A stretch of DNA of 64,000 bases from Smithella sp. (lineage in GTDB: Bacteria > Desulfobacterota > Syntrophia > Syntrophales > Smithellaceae): positions 37,171-101,170 of the forward strand of contig JAAZHX010000183.1 in the NCBI GenBank assembly GCA_012510495.1, read 5' to 3'. The notes under the pieces are model-generated. The model was not told where the DNA came from. It was given only the letters and a program-made list of their open reading frames with translations, and did not search any database. Below, one piece after another: positions 54,728 to 63,974 of the stretch; the first letter of the stretch is position 1, and each line of letters begins with the position of its first letter. Both the position numbers and the translations under genes were made by a program.

Positions 54728-55231
54728 TCATGGCATCTGTCCCCGCCTTTGCCGCGGCTTCAGGCGGGGGTACAGCAGGCCCTCCTGCGTCAGAATAACG
54801 ACCGGCCATTCCACACCCCGAATAAAGGCCAGCCGGGCCGGGTAGCTTCCTTCCCGGGGCCGCCAGTGCCCGGGCGCCGCGAATTCCATTTCCCACAGGG
54901 GACGGCCGTCCATGGAGATCAGCCCCCGGCAGGACTCGTGAACGTTTGATTCGGCGTCCTTCCAGGAATGGAAAGAAATCTCGACCGCGCCTTTCTGCTT
55001 CACGCCTTCACGCAACCCTCTGGCGGCATTGATGCGGTGCGCGGCGACCTGCCGGACAGCAAACGCGAGAAGCGCGGCTGCCAGCGCGATTCCGAAAAAC
55101 ACCGGGTTGCGGGTAAAAGCGCCCGCCAGCGCCAGGCCGGCAGCCAGCAAAATCGCGCCGGGCCGCGCCACTTCCCAAAGGGCGCCTGAGCCGGCCCGCG
55201 TCAATTCGGCAATTTGCTCGTCCAGTGTCAT
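54728..55231 (-). CDS. Membrane protein of unknown function
   Basis: A 167-residue protein with two adjacent transmembrane helices (about residues 23-39 and 43-63), then a soluble domain rich in Trp/Arg/Glu. I do not recognise the family. It is the last gene before the divergently placed tat genes. Confidence 0.6.
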   Translation of the reverse strand: MTLDEQIAELTRAGSGALWEVARPGAILLAAGLALAGAFTRNPVFFGIALAAALLAFAVRQVAAHRINAARGLREGVKQKGAVEISFHSWKDAESNVHESCRGLISMDGRPLWEMEFAAPGHWRPREGSYPARLAFIRGVEWPVVILTQEGLLYPRLKPRQRRGQMP

Positions 55232-55404
55232 GGTTTTCTGATTACCCCGACGGGCCGGGCGCCGTCAAGATGCAACATTTCACCCCGTCGCGATACAGGC
55301 GTCCAAGGCGGCGGCGGGAATGTCCGGCTTTTGTGAAAAACATTGATAAAAAAATCCAATCCATATATAAGTTGACGTCAATCATGATAAGGAGCCTTGA
55401 AACC

Positions 55405-55674
55405 ATGTTCGGTATCGGAATGCAGGAACTGATTATCATCGCGATTATCGCGCTTTTAATCGTTGGCCCCAAAAAGTTGCCGGATCTGGCCAAAACGCTG
55501 GGTAAGGGCTTCCGGAACTTCAAAGATGCGACGGAAGGCGTCACGGAAGATTTAAAAGACGCCCTGAAAGAAGACGACAAACCCAAGCCCGACGACGGCC
55601 TGAAGGATTCGCTTCTGTCCAAAAAAACAGAAGCGGAAGAGAGAAAAAGCGAACCTCCCGGAAATGAAGCCTGA
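55405..55674 (+). CDS. tatA: Sec-independent protein translocase TatA
   Basis: An 89-residue protein with a short transmembrane helix (QELIIIAIIALLIVGPKKLP), the hinge GP and the amphipathic LAKTLGKGFRNFKDA, then an acidic/basic soluble tail. It forms the twin-arginine translocation pore with TatC, encoded 44 nt downstream. The ATG at 55405 has GGAG upstream; the longer open frame is not used. It could be a TatA/TatB dual-function protein because no separate tatB is seen. Confidence 0.93.
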   Translation: MFGIGMQELIIIAIIALLIVGPKKLPDLAKTLGKGFRNFKDATEGVTEDLKDALKEDDKPKPDDGLKDSLLSKKTEAEERKSEPPGNEA

Positions 55675-55718
55675 TCCCCAATATCATTTCTGCTGTTTCA
55701 CACCCTATAAAACGGCGC

Positions 55719-56498
55719 ATGATGAAAACCAACGAAGATCCTAAAATGTCTTTGACAGAACATTTGATTGAGCTGCGCAAAAGGCTGACCAACTCTCTTG
55801 TCGCGCTGGGTTTCGGTTTTCTGGCCTGTTATGCTTTCAAAGATTACCTGTTTGCCGTCATCACCAGGCCGCTGACGGACGCTCTCCCGGCAAACAGCTA
55901 TCTGATTTACACCGGCCTGACGCAGGCTTTCTTCACCTACATGAAAATCGCTTTTTTTTCCTCCCTGGTGCTGACCAGCCCCTTCATCCTTTACCAGGTG
56001 TGGAAATTTATCGCGCCCGCGCTGCTTCCCGGGGAGAAAAAGTACATGGTGCCTTTTGTCCTTTCCTCCACGCTGCTTTTCACAGGCGGTGTGCTGTTCG
56101 GCTATTTCGTCGTGCTCCCGCCGGCTTTTCAGTTTTTTGTCAGTTTTAACAACCAGTACCTGCAGGCCATGATTTCCTTCAACGAGTATCTTTCGTTGTT
56201 TATAAAATTCCTGCTGGGATTCGGTTTGTCGTTTCAACTGCCCGTGCTGGTCTTCTTTCTGGCTAAGCTGGGCATCGTGACCGACAAGATGCTCTCCCGA
56301 TACCGGAAGTATTCCATATTATTTATTTTTATTGTCGCCGCCATCCTCACGCCTTCACCGGATGCGTTAAGCCAGATCCTGATGGCGATCCCCCTGCTGT
56401 TTCTGTATGAAATCAGCATATTTATTGCAAAGTTTGCCGCCGGGAAAAAAGAAGCCCTCCGGCAGCCCGATAAGTCGGACACAGAAGAGGAAGTTTGA
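55719..56498 (+). CDS. tatC: Sec-independent protein translocase TatC
   Basis: A 259-residue protein with about six transmembrane helices. The first cytoplasmic motif SLTEHLIELRKRLTNSL binds the twin-arginine signal. SSLVLTSPFILYQVWKFIAP and FGLSFQLPVLVFFLAKLGI are family-typical, and the AAILTPSPDALSQ loop lies near the end. A second ATG 3 nt later is equivalent. It is followed by the penicillin-binding protein gene with overlapping reading frames. Confidence 0.96.
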   Translation: MMKTNEDPKMSLTEHLIELRKRLTNSLVALGFGFLACYAFKDYLFAVITRPLTDALPANSYLIYTGLTQAFFTYMKIAFFSSLVLTSPFILYQVWKFIAPALLPGEKKYMVPFVLSSTLLFTGGVLFGYFVVLPPAFQFFVSFNNQYLQAMISFNEYLSLFIKFLLGFGLSFQLPVLVFFLAKLGIVTDKMLSRYRKYSILFIFIVAAILTPSPDALSQILMAIPLLFLYEISIFIAKFAAGKKEALRQPDKSDTEEEV

Positions 56499-56500
56499 AG

Positions 56501-58531
56501 ATGTCTTCACGCAAAAACACAAAGGGCCGCCGCAGACCCGGGGACAAAAGGTCCGCCGCGATCAAAATCACCCTGGCTGTATTTTTGATTCTTTTGCTGG
56601 CGGCGGCCGGCAGTGCCGCGGCCTACCGGATCATGACGATGGACTTGCCCGGCATTGACGCGCTCAAGGACTACCGGCCCAGCATCGCTTCCCGCGTCCT
56701 GGACGAAAATGATCAGCTCATCGACGAGTTTTTCCTGGAAGACCGCAAGATGATCAATATCGCCGACGTCCCGAAAATTGTTCAGTACGCGTTTGTCGCG
56801 GCGGAGGATTCCCGCTTTTACAAACACCGGGGGGTCGATTTACTGAGCATTTTCCGCGCGTTGTTCAAAAACGTAGAGGCGGGTAAAATCGTCCAGGGCG
56901 GCAGCACCATCACCCAGCAGGTCGCCAAGCTGATGTACCTGACGCCGGAGAGAAAATACACCCGCAAGCTGAAGGAAGCCATCCTGTCTTACCGCATCGA
57001 CAAATACCTGACCAAGGATGAGATCCTTCATTTGTATCTCAACCAGATTTATCTGGGACACGGCACCTACGGGATCGAATCGGCATCGGTCGGCTACTTC
57101 GGCAAAAGCGCGCGGGATTTGACACTGCCGGAAGCGGCGCTCCTGGCCGGTTTGCCGAAAGCCCCCACCACCTATTCCCCGTTTTTCAACTTCAGCCGGG
57201 CAAAACAACGGCAAATCTACGTTTTGACACGCCTGCAGGAAGAAGGCTTCATCAGCAAGGACCAGATGGCGCAGGCCGCAGCCGCCCCGCTGAACCTGAG
57301 GCCCATGAAGCCCAAAGACAAGGTTGCCGCTGACTTTGTGGAGCATGTCCGCCGTTACGTGCAGGAAAAATACGGCGCGGATGTCCTGTACAGGGAGGGG
57401 CTGACCATTTACACGACGTTGAATCTCCCCGCGCAGACCGCGGCCCGCGACGCGCTGATGAAAGGCCTTTCGGAGATGGAAGCCCGGAACAAATACGACA
57501 AAGGCCTGGTGCAAGGCGCGCTGTACTGCATGGATGTGAAAACCGGCGCGATCCGCGCCATGATCGGCGGGCGGGACTTCGCCAAAAGCGAGTTTAACCG
57601 GGCGGTTCAGTCGTACCGCCAGCCGGGTTCCGCCTTCAAACCCCTGATTTACACGGCCGCGTTCGACAAGGGCATGAATCCTTCCACGCGGTTTGTGGAT
57701 TCGCCGATTATTTTTGAAGACCCGTCGCAGCCCGACGGCCTCTGGAAGCCGAAAAACTTCGATGAAAAATTCCAGGGGCCCATTACCATGAGGACCGCGT
57801 TGGTGCAGTCCCGCAACGTGGTCACTGTTAAAATCCTGCAGGAAATCGGAGTGGACTACGCGATTTCCTACGCGGCCAACCTGGGCATCGAATCACCCCT
57901 GGCCGCCAATCTCTCCCTGGCGCTGGGATCAGCGGGCGTCACCCTGCAGGAAATGGTCCGTGCTTACGGCGTGCTGGCCAACGGCGGGAAAAAAGTATCG
58001 CCCTACTTTATCCGGAAGATCGTGGACCGCACCGGGAATGTTTTTGAAGAAACCCATCCTCTCTCGGAACAGGTAATCGATCCCCGCATCGCCTTTATGA
58101 CGACGTATATCCTGCAGGACGTCGTGGAAAGCGGCACGGGCCGGCGGGTGAAAAGCATCGGGCGTCCGGTCGCCGGCAAAACGGGGACCACTAATGACGT
58201 CCGCGATGCCTGGTTCATCGGCTTTTCCCCGTCTCTGATCGCCGGCGTGTGGGTCGGGTTCGACCAAGAAAAATCTTTGGGGGGCCATGAGGTGGGCGGC
58301 CGCGCAGCGGCGCCGATCTGGCTTTATTTCATGGAAAAAGCCCTGCAGGGCAAGCCTGTGGAGGCATTTCATGCCCCGGCGGGCATTGTGTTCGTCCGGG
58401 TGGATGCCAAAACCGGCAGGCCGGCGCCGGACACCGGACCGGGCGCCATTACGGAATGCTTTTTGGAGGGCGCTGTGCCCGGCGAAGACGGAAATGAAAT
58501 GTTCGGGGAAAGAGAAGAGCTGTTCCGTTAA
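56501..58531 (+). CDS. Class A penicillin-binding protein (transglycosylase/transpeptidase)
   Basis: About 676 residues from the ATG at 56501, which has GAGGAAG upstream; a TTG 6 nt earlier overlaps the tatC stop. A basic cytoplasmic tail and a signal anchor (IKITLAVFLILLLAAAGSAA) come first. The GT51 domain shows AAEDSRFYKHRGVDLLSI and GGSTITQQVAKLM. The transpeptidase domain shows SxxK in PGSAFKPLIY, SxN in SRNVVTVKIL and KTG in AGKTGTTNDVRDAWF. It builds and cross-links peptidoglycan. PBP1A-like, shorter than the E. coli protein. Confidence 0.95.
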   Translation: MSSRKNTKGRRRPGDKRSAAIKITLAVFLILLLAAAGSAAAYRIMTMDLPGIDALKDYRPSIASRVLDENDQLIDEFFLEDRKMINIADVPKIVQYAFVAAEDSRFYKHRGVDLLSIFRALFKNVEAGKIVQGGSTITQQVAKLMYLTPERKYTRKLKEAILSYRIDKYLTKDEILHLYLNQIYLGHGTYGIESASVGYFGKSARDLTLPEAALLAGLPKAPTTYSPFFNFSRAKQRQIYVLTRLQEEGFISKDQMAQAAAAPLNLRPMKPKDKVAADFVEHVRRYVQEKYGADVLYREGLTIYTTLNLPAQTAARDALMKGLSEMEARNKYDKGLVQGALYCMDVKTGAIRAMIGGRDFAKSEFNRAVQSYRQPGSAFKPLIYTAAFDKGMNPSTRFVDSPIIFEDPSQPDGLWKPKNFDEKFQGPITMRTALVQSRNVVTVKILQEIGVDYAISYAANLGIESPLAANLSLALGSAGVTLQEMVRAYGVLANGGKKVSPYFIRKIVDRTGNVFEETHPLSEQVIDPRIAFMTTYILQDVVESGTGRRVKSIGRPVAGKTGTTNDVRDAWFIGFSPSLIAGVWVGFDQEKSLGGHEVGGRAAAPIWLYFMEKALQGKPVEAFHAPAGIVFVRVDAKTGRPAPDTGPGAITECFLEGAVPGEDGNEMFGEREELFR

Positions 58532-58556
58532 AAATTGCGCCGAATCGAGAATGCCC

Positions 58557-58585
58557 TTGACAAGTAAATTATTTTTCGCTAAAAA
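58557..58585 (+). promoter_or_regulatory. Sigma-70 promoter of the ilv operon
   Basis: TTGACA (58557-58562), 17 nt, then TAAAAA (58580-58585), about 24 nt before the leader peptide start. Confidence 0.7.
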
Positions 58586-58608
58586 GGGGCCGAATTTAGA
58601 AGGACGTT

Positions 58609-58713
58609 ATGATGTTTCTTAAAGATTTCAGCAGCGGCAACATCCGGACCCAAATCCTTGTAAGACGGCTCGTAGTCGTCGTACCGATGGGGTCTGCCGC
58701 TTTGTATCTTTAA
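58609..58713 (+). CDS. ilvL: ilv operon leader peptide (attenuation)
   Basis: A 34-residue peptide from ATG 58609 (ribosome site AGAAGGA) to a TAA at 58711. The middle reads NIRTQILVRRLVVVVPMG, with Ile, Leu, Val, Leu and four consecutive Val codons, all substrates made by the genes that follow. A ribosome stalled here for lack of charged tRNA(Val/Leu/Ile) would free the downstream antiterminator. This is the layout of classical ilv attenuation. A second in-frame ATG at 58612 is also possible. Confidence 0.85.
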   Translation: MMFLKDFSSGNIRTQILVRRLVVVVPMGSAALYL

Positions 58714-58761
58714 GAGCTGAAGATACAAGCCGCGGGCCCCGAAAGCCCGCGGCTTTGTTTT
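58689..58761 (+). promoter_or_regulatory. ilv attenuator: antiterminator and terminator hairpins
   Basis: Two mutually exclusive structures are visible. Antiterminator: TTGTATCTT (58702-58710) pairs perfectly with AAGATACAA (58720-58728), and pairing extends outwards between GGGGTCTGCCGC and GCCGCGGGCCCC with one bulge and one mismatch. Terminator: GCCGCGGGC (58729-58737) pairs with GCCCGCGGC (58745-58753), followed by TTTGTTTT. The terminator's left arm is used up in the extended antiterminator. Confidence 0.85.
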
Positions 58762-58860
58762 ATGGAGACGAAGCCGCTTTTTCCAAAAGAAACAGGCGGC
58801 TTTTTGGTTTTCAGGCATCCGGCCCGCAGGAAATCAACAGGGAACAAAGGAGTTTTTTCG

Positions 58861-60564
58861 ATGAGGATGAAAGGCACGGAAATTCTGCTCAAAGTACTGG
58901 AAGAAGAAAACGTGAACATCGTTTTCGGCTATCCGGGTGGAGCGGTTCTGGACATTTACGATCAGATCTACAAAAGCAACCTCCGGCACATTCTGGTCCG
59001 CCACGAACAGGGCGCGGTGCATGCCGCAGACGGTTATGCGCGGGCGACCGGCAAGGTGGGCGTCTGCCTGGTCACATCCGGCCCCGGCGCCACCAATGCG
59101 GTCACCGGCGTCGCCACGGCCAACATGGACTCCATTCCCCTGGTGGTGTTTACCGGACAGGTGCCGACGGGACTGATCGGCAACGACGCTTTTCAGGAAT
59201 GCGACATTACCGGCATTACGCGCCCCTGCACCAAACATAATTTTCTGGTGCGCAACATTGAAGACCTGGCCGCGACGATCAAAGAAGCGTTTCATATCGC
59301 CCGTTCCGGCCGACCGGGACCGGTGCTGGTGGATCTTCCTAAAAACATTATGGCTACGCAAACCGAGTATGATCCCGGCAAGATCAGGATTCGCAATCAT
59401 GAAGTCCCGTATAAGCCCGCTCCGAAAAAAATGGCCAACCTGCAGGCGATGCTTCAGGAAGCGAAGAAACCCCTGATCATGACGGGCGGCGGCGTCATTC
59501 TGAGCCGGGCTGCGGGGGAATTGACGGACCTGGCCAGAAAATTCATGATCCCCGTAACCGGAACACTCATGGGCCTGGGCTCCTTTCCGGCGAGCGATCC
59601 GCTGTGGCTGGGCATGCTGGGCATGCATGGCACCTATTACGCCAACATGGCCGTGAGCCATTGCGATCTCCTGCTGGCCGTGGGGGTGCGCTTCGACGAC
59701 CGCGTCACCGGTTCGATCGATACTTTTGCCCCGGAAGCCAAAATTGTTCATATAGACATCGATCAGTCTTCCATCAATAAAAATGTAACCGTGGACCTGC
59801 CGATTGTCGGCGACGCCAAATCCACCCTTTCGGATCTGCATCGCTTCCTCGAGGAACACCACTATGAACCGGACGGCGCGCTGCGGCAGGCGTGGCTTTC
59901 CGAAATTGAAGAATGGCGGGAAAAGACGCCGCTGACCTACTGTCAAAACGGGGAAGTCATCAAACCGCAGTTCGTCATTCAAACCCTGCACAGGCTCACG
60001 GGAGGCAACGCGATCATTACCACGGAAGTCGGCCAGAACCAGATGTGGGCGGCGCAGTTCTTCGGCTTCGAGAAACCCAATACTTTCATTTCTTCCGGGG
60101 GACTGGGAACCATGGGCTTCGGACTGCCGGCCGCCATCGGCGTCAAGTGCGCTTTTCCCGACCGGCAGGTGGTGGACATCGCCGGCGACGGCAGCATCCA
60201 GATGAATATCCAGGAACTGGCCACGGCCGCCCAGTACAACATCGCCGTCAAGGTGGTTCTGCTTAACAACGGCTACCTGGGCATGGTGCGCCAGTGGCAG
60301 GAACTTTTTTATGAAAAACGTTATTCCCAGACGGACATGACGTACGCGCCCGATTTTGTGAAACTTGCGGAAGCGTTCGGCGTGGTCGGACTCCGGGCGA
60401 CAAAACCGGCCGACGTGGAAGCCGTCCTGAAACAGGGGCTGGCCGTGGACAGGCCGGCGCTGATGGACTTCCGCGTTTCGCGCGAGGAATGCGTCTATCC
60501 CATGGTACATCCGGGCGAGTCGATCAGCCAGATGGCCCTGGGCACCCGGGAAATGATCAACTGA
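58861..60564 (+). CDS. ilvB: Acetolactate synthase large subunit
   Basis: A 567-residue ThDP-dependent enzyme that joins two pyruvates, or pyruvate and 2-oxobutyrate, for Val/Leu/Ile synthesis. The catalytic Glu is in RHEQGAVHAADGYARATG. FAD-site VGVRFDDRVTG is typical of AHAS, as is GDGSIQMNIQELATAAQYNI (ThDP/Mg motif). The frame extends to 58762, but the ATG at 58861 has AAAGGAG at good spacing and the normal N-terminus (MKGTEILLKVLEEE). First structural gene after the attenuator. Confidence 0.97.
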   Translation: MRMKGTEILLKVLEEENVNIVFGYPGGAVLDIYDQIYKSNLRHILVRHEQGAVHAADGYARATGKVGVCLVTSGPGATNAVTGVATANMDSIPLVVFTGQVPTGLIGNDAFQECDITGITRPCTKHNFLVRNIEDLAATIKEAFHIARSGRPGPVLVDLPKNIMATQTEYDPGKIRIRNHEVPYKPAPKKMANLQAMLQEAKKPLIMTGGGVILSRAAGELTDLARKFMIPVTGTLMGLGSFPASDPLWLGMLGMHGTYYANMAVSHCDLLLAVGVRFDDRVTGSIDTFAPEAKIVHIDIDQSSINKNVTVDLPIVGDAKSTLSDLHRFLEEHHYEPDGALRQAWLSEIEEWREKTPLTYCQNGEVIKPQFVIQTLHRLTGGNAIITTEVGQNQMWAAQFFGFEKPNTFISSGGLGTMGFGLPAAIGVKCAFPDRQVVDIAGDGSIQMNIQELATAAQYNIAVKVVLLNNGYLGMVRQWQELFYEKRYSQTDMTYAPDFVKLAEAFGVVGLRATKPADVEAVLKQGLAVDRPALMDFRVSREECVYPMVHPGESISQMALGTREMIN

Positions 60565-60601
60565 TAGAATTATCATCCTAACGGCAGAGAGAGGGTAAAG
60601 C

Positions 60602-61087
60602 ATGGAAAAAAAGGACCATATTATTTCAATCCTGGTTTATAACAAGCCGGATGTGCTGGCCAGGATTGCCGGAACGCTGGGCGGCAAAGGCTATAACATT
60701 GACAGCCTTTGCGTGAACACCACGACGCAAAACGACATTTCCAAAATCGTCATGACGACCATCGGGTCGCAGGCGACCATCAACCGGATTGTCAATGAAC
60801 TGCAGAAGCTGGTGGACGTGATCTCCACTGACGATTTGACCAATGTCGAATCCATCCATCGCGAGATGATGCTGGTCCGGGTGAACTTGACGGACACCAA
60901 CACGGAAGAGATCAGGAAGACTATCGACGCCAACCGATGGAAAGTGATTGTAGCAGGCGACACGTTCGCCGTCGTCGAAATCACCGGAGACAAGACACAG
61001 ATCGACTTTGCGCTGGCGCGCCTGGAGCCGCTGGGCGTGACCGACGTCACGCGGACAGGTCTGGTAGCCTTGAAGCTGGACGATTAA
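60602..61087 (+). CDS. ilvN: Acetolactate synthase small (regulatory) subunit
   Basis: A 161-residue protein with an N-terminal ACT domain (HIISILVYNKPDVLARIAG, LGGKGYNIDSLCVNTT) and the C-terminal domain of the long IlvH type (EIRKTIDANRWKVIVAG). It gives valine feedback inhibition and boosts IlvB activity. It follows ilvB by 37 nt with a ribosome site (GAGAGAGGG). Confidence 0.96.
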   Translation: MEKKDHIISILVYNKPDVLARIAGTLGGKGYNIDSLCVNTTTQNDISKIVMTTIGSQATINRIVNELQKLVDVISTDDLTNVESIHREMMLVRVNLTDTNTEEIRKTIDANRWKVIVAGDTFAVVEITGDKTQIDFALARLEPLGVTDVTRTGLVALKLDD

Positions 61088-61119
61088 CAAAACCGACATT
61101 AAGTCAACAGGAGGGTTTT

Positions 61120-62175
61120 ATGGCAAAAATCAATTTTGGCGGCACCATCGAAGACGTGGTGACCTCGGAAGAATTCACCGTGAAAAAGGCACAGGACGTT
61201 TTAAAGCAGGAAGTCATCGCGGTGCTGGGTTACGGCGTGCAGGGTCCCGCGCAGGCCTTCAACATGAAAGACAACGGGATCAATGTCATCATCGGCCAGT
61301 CTCCGGAAGACAAATCTTACTGGGACAAGGCCATCGCCGACGGCTGGATTCCCGGCCGGACGCTTTTCCCGATCGAAGAAGCGGTGGAAAAAGCCACCAT
61401 CATCCAGTATCTGGTGTCCGATGCGGCGCAGATGATTCTCTGGCCTAAAGTCAAGCCGCGCTTAAAGAAAGGCGACGCGCTGTATTTCTCGCACGGCTTC
61501 TCTATCGTCTACAGCGATCAGACCGGCGTTGTTCCGCCTGATTTCGTCGATGTCATCATGGTTGCGCCCAAAGGCTCCGGCACCAGCGTGCGGCGCAATT
61601 TCCTGGACGGCAGCGGCATTAACTCCAGTTTCGCAGTTCATCAGGACGCCACAGGGCGCGCCAAAGACAGGACTCTGGCGTTGGGCATCGCGATCGGTTC
61701 GGGATTTTTATTTCCAACAACTTTCCAGATGGAAGTTTACAGCGACCTCACCGGCGAGCGCGGCGCGCTGATGGGCGCGCTGGCCGGCATCATGGAAGCG
61801 CAATATAACGAACTGCGCAAGCACGGCCATACGCCAAGCGAAGCGTTCAACGAAACGGTCGAAGAGCTGACGCAGAGCCTGATTCGCCTGGTGGGTGAAA
61901 ACGGCATGGACTGGATGTATGCCAACACCTCCGCTACGGCGCAGCGCGGCGCGCTGGATTGGCGCCATAAATTCCGCAAAGCGGTAGAGCCGGTTTTCGC
62001 GGAACTTTACCAGTCCGTTGCCGCCGGCAGGGAAACGGAAATTGTCCTGCGCGCCAACAGCGCTCCGGACTACAAGGAGAAGCTTAACGCGGAACTCGCG
62101 GAAATGCGTAACTCCGAAATGTGGCAGGCCGGCGCGGCCGTGAGGGACCTGAGACCGGAGAAAAGAAAGAAATAG
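61120..62175 (+). CDS. ilvC: Ketol-acid reductoisomerase
   Basis: A 351-residue, NAD(P)H- and Mg-dependent class I-length enzyme of branched-chain amino acid synthesis. Start ATG 61120 with GGAGGG upstream. GYGVQGPAQAFNMKDNG (nucleotide site; Gln-Gly-Pro instead of the common Gln-Gly-His), VIMVAPKGSGTSVRRNF, and the Mg site YSDLTGERGALMGALAGIME are present. It follows ilvN by 32 nt. Confidence 0.96.
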   Translation: MAKINFGGTIEDVVTSEEFTVKKAQDVLKQEVIAVLGYGVQGPAQAFNMKDNGINVIIGQSPEDKSYWDKAIADGWIPGRTLFPIEEAVEKATIIQYLVSDAAQMILWPKVKPRLKKGDALYFSHGFSIVYSDQTGVVPPDFVDVIMVAPKGSGTSVRRNFLDGSGINSSFAVHQDATGRAKDRTLALGIAIGSGFLFPTTFQMEVYSDLTGERGALMGALAGIMEAQYNELRKHGHTPSEAFNETVEELTQSLIRLVGENGMDWMYANTSATAQRGALDWRHKFRKAVEPVFAELYQSVAAGRETEIVLRANSAPDYKEKLNAELAEMRNSEMWQAGAAVRDLRPEKRKK

Positions 62176-62269
62176 TACCACCTTAATCTCCGCCCGCCTG
62201 GGGCGGGGAAGTTGCCCGTGAGCTGCGGCTCGCGGGTGCTGCGATTTAATTGATATGAGGGAGAACAAC

Positions 62270-63931
62270 ATGCGAAGTGATCTCATGAAAAAAGGACCGG
62301 AGCGGGCGCCGCACCGTTCGCTCTTCAAGGCGATGGGTTATACCGATGAAGAAATTGCGCGGCCTCTGATCGGCGTCGTCAACTCGGCCAACGAAATCAT
62401 TCCCGGCCATATCCATCTGGATTTAATTGCGCAGGATGTAAAAGCGGGCATCCGCATGGCCGGGGGCACCCCCGTTGAATTTCCCGTCATTGGCGTCTGC
62501 GACGGCATCGCCATGAACCATGCCGGCATGAAATATTCTCTGGCCAGCCGGGAGTTGATCGCCGATTCCATTGAAATCATGGCCATGGCCCATCCGTTTG
62601 ACGCGCTGGTGTTCATCCCCAATTGCGACAAGATTGTTCCCGGCATGCTTATGGCGGCGCTGCGGCTCAACATTCCGTCCATTTTTATCAGCGGCGGACC
62701 GATGCTCGCGGGCAAATTCCAGGACAAAGCCGTTGATCTCATCTCTGTGTTTGAAGGCGTCGGCGCGGTCAAGGCCAAAAAGATGACCTCCGCCCAGTTG
62801 CAACAGCTGGAAGACTGCGCCTGTCCCGGCTGCGGGTCCTGCTCCGGCATGTATACGGCCAACTCCATGAATTGCGTCACGGAGGCGCTGGGATTGGGAC
62901 TGCCCGGGCACGGCACGATTCCGGCGGTGCTTGCCGCGCGGCATCGCCTGGCCAAAAAGGCGGGCATGAAAATACTGGAACTGCTCAAAAAGAACGTGAG
63001 ACCCCGTGACATCGCGACACAAGCCGCCTTCAAAAACGCCATTGCCGTCGATATGGCGCTGGGCTGCTCCACGAACACCGTTTTGCACATTCCGGCCGTC
63101 GCCCATGAGGCGGGGATTAAACTGGACCTGGACCTTTTCAACAAAATCAGCGAAAAGACCGCCAATATCTGCAAACTCAGCCCCGCAGGACCGCATCACA
63201 TCGAAGATCTCGACGCGGCCGGCGGCATTCAGGCCGTCATGAAAACGATCGCCAGACTGGGCGTCATCAACGAGAAGTGTCTGACGGTCAGCGGAAAAAA
63301 AGTGGGCGCCAATTTGAAGGCCGCCCGGGTGTTCAACGAAGCGGTTATCCGTCCGCTCAATAATCCCTACTCAAAGCAGGGCGGAATTGCCATCCTGCGA
63401 GGGAACCTCGCGCCGGACGGCGCGGCGGTCAAGCAGTCCGCCGTGGCACCCGCCATGCAGGTCAATGAAGGCAGAGCCCGCGTGTTCGATTCCGAAGACC
63501 GGGCCATTGCCGCGATTCTCGGGGGAAAGATCAAACCGGGTAACATTGTCGTGATCCGCTACGAAGGGCCGAAAGGGGGCCCGGGCATGCGCGAAATGCT
63601 CTCTCCCACGTCGGCCATTGTCGGCATGGGCCTGGACAAGTCCGTGGCCCTTCTCACCGACGGGCGCTTCAGCGGCGGCACGCAGGGCGCGGCCATCGGC
63701 CATATCTCGCCGGAAGCGGCGGAAGGAGGACCGATTGCGCTGGTGAAAGAAGGCGATGTCATTGCCATCGACATTCCGGCCAAAAAGCTGACGCTGAAAG
63801 TGGCCGACGCGGAGCTGGAAAAACGCCGCAAGGCGCTCAAACCCTGGAGGCCGGCGATCACCTCGGGCTATCTGGCGCGCTACGCGAAAATGGTGACTTC
63901 CGCTTCCACCGGGGCGGTGTTCAAAGATTAG
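62270..63931 (+). CDS. ilvD: Dihydroxy-acid dehydratase
   Basis: A 553-residue iron-sulfur enzyme that makes 2-oxoisovalerate and 2-oxo-3-methylvalerate. Start at ATG 62270 with GAGGGAG 8 nt upstream; an ATG at 62255 overlaps that site. Fe-S/metal cysteines: [29 protein letters not shown] and the [20 protein letters not shown] signature. It is about 95 nt after ilvC, and the gap holds a hairpin around CCCGTGAGC / GCTCGCGGG. Last gene in the operon. Confidence 0.97.
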   Translation: MRSDLMKKGPERAPHRSLFKAMGYTDEEIARPLIGVVNSANEIIPGHIHLDLIAQDVKAGIRMAGGTPVEFPVIGVCDGIAMNHAGMKYSLASRELIADSIEIMAMAHPFDALVFIPNCDKIVPGMLMAALRLNIPSIFISGGPMLAGKFQDKAVDLISVFEGVGAVKAKKMTSAQLQQLEDCACPGCGSCSGMYTANSMNCVTEALGLGLPGHGTIPAVLAARHRLAKKAGMKILELLKKNVRPRDIATQAAFKNAIAVDMALGCSTNTVLHIPAVAHEAGIKLDLDLFNKISEKTANICKLSPAGPHHIEDLDAAGGIQAVMKTIARLGVINEKCLTVSGKKVGANLKAARVFNEAVIRPLNNPYSKQGGIAILRGNLAPDGAAVKQSAVAPAMQVNEGRARVFDSEDRAIAAILGGKIKPGNIVVIRYEGPKGGPGMREMLSPTSAIVGMGLDKSVALLTDGRFSGGTQGAAIGHISPEAAEGGPIALVKEGDVIAIDIPAKKLTLKVADAELEKRRKALKPWRPAITSGYLARYAKMVTSASTGAVFKD

Positions 63932-63943
63932 TTCACCGGCGAC

Positions 63944-63974
63944 GGGGCCCGGCATACGCCGGCCCCTTTCTTTC
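63944..63974 (+). terminator. Rho-independent terminator after ilvD
   Basis: GGGGCC and GGC pair with GCC and GGCCCC around ATAC (one bulged C), followed by TTTCTTTC. Confidence 0.75.

Noticed and set aside
58834..60603. 589-codon minus-strand frame
   Set aside because: Antisense of ilvB; no motifs and no ribosome site.
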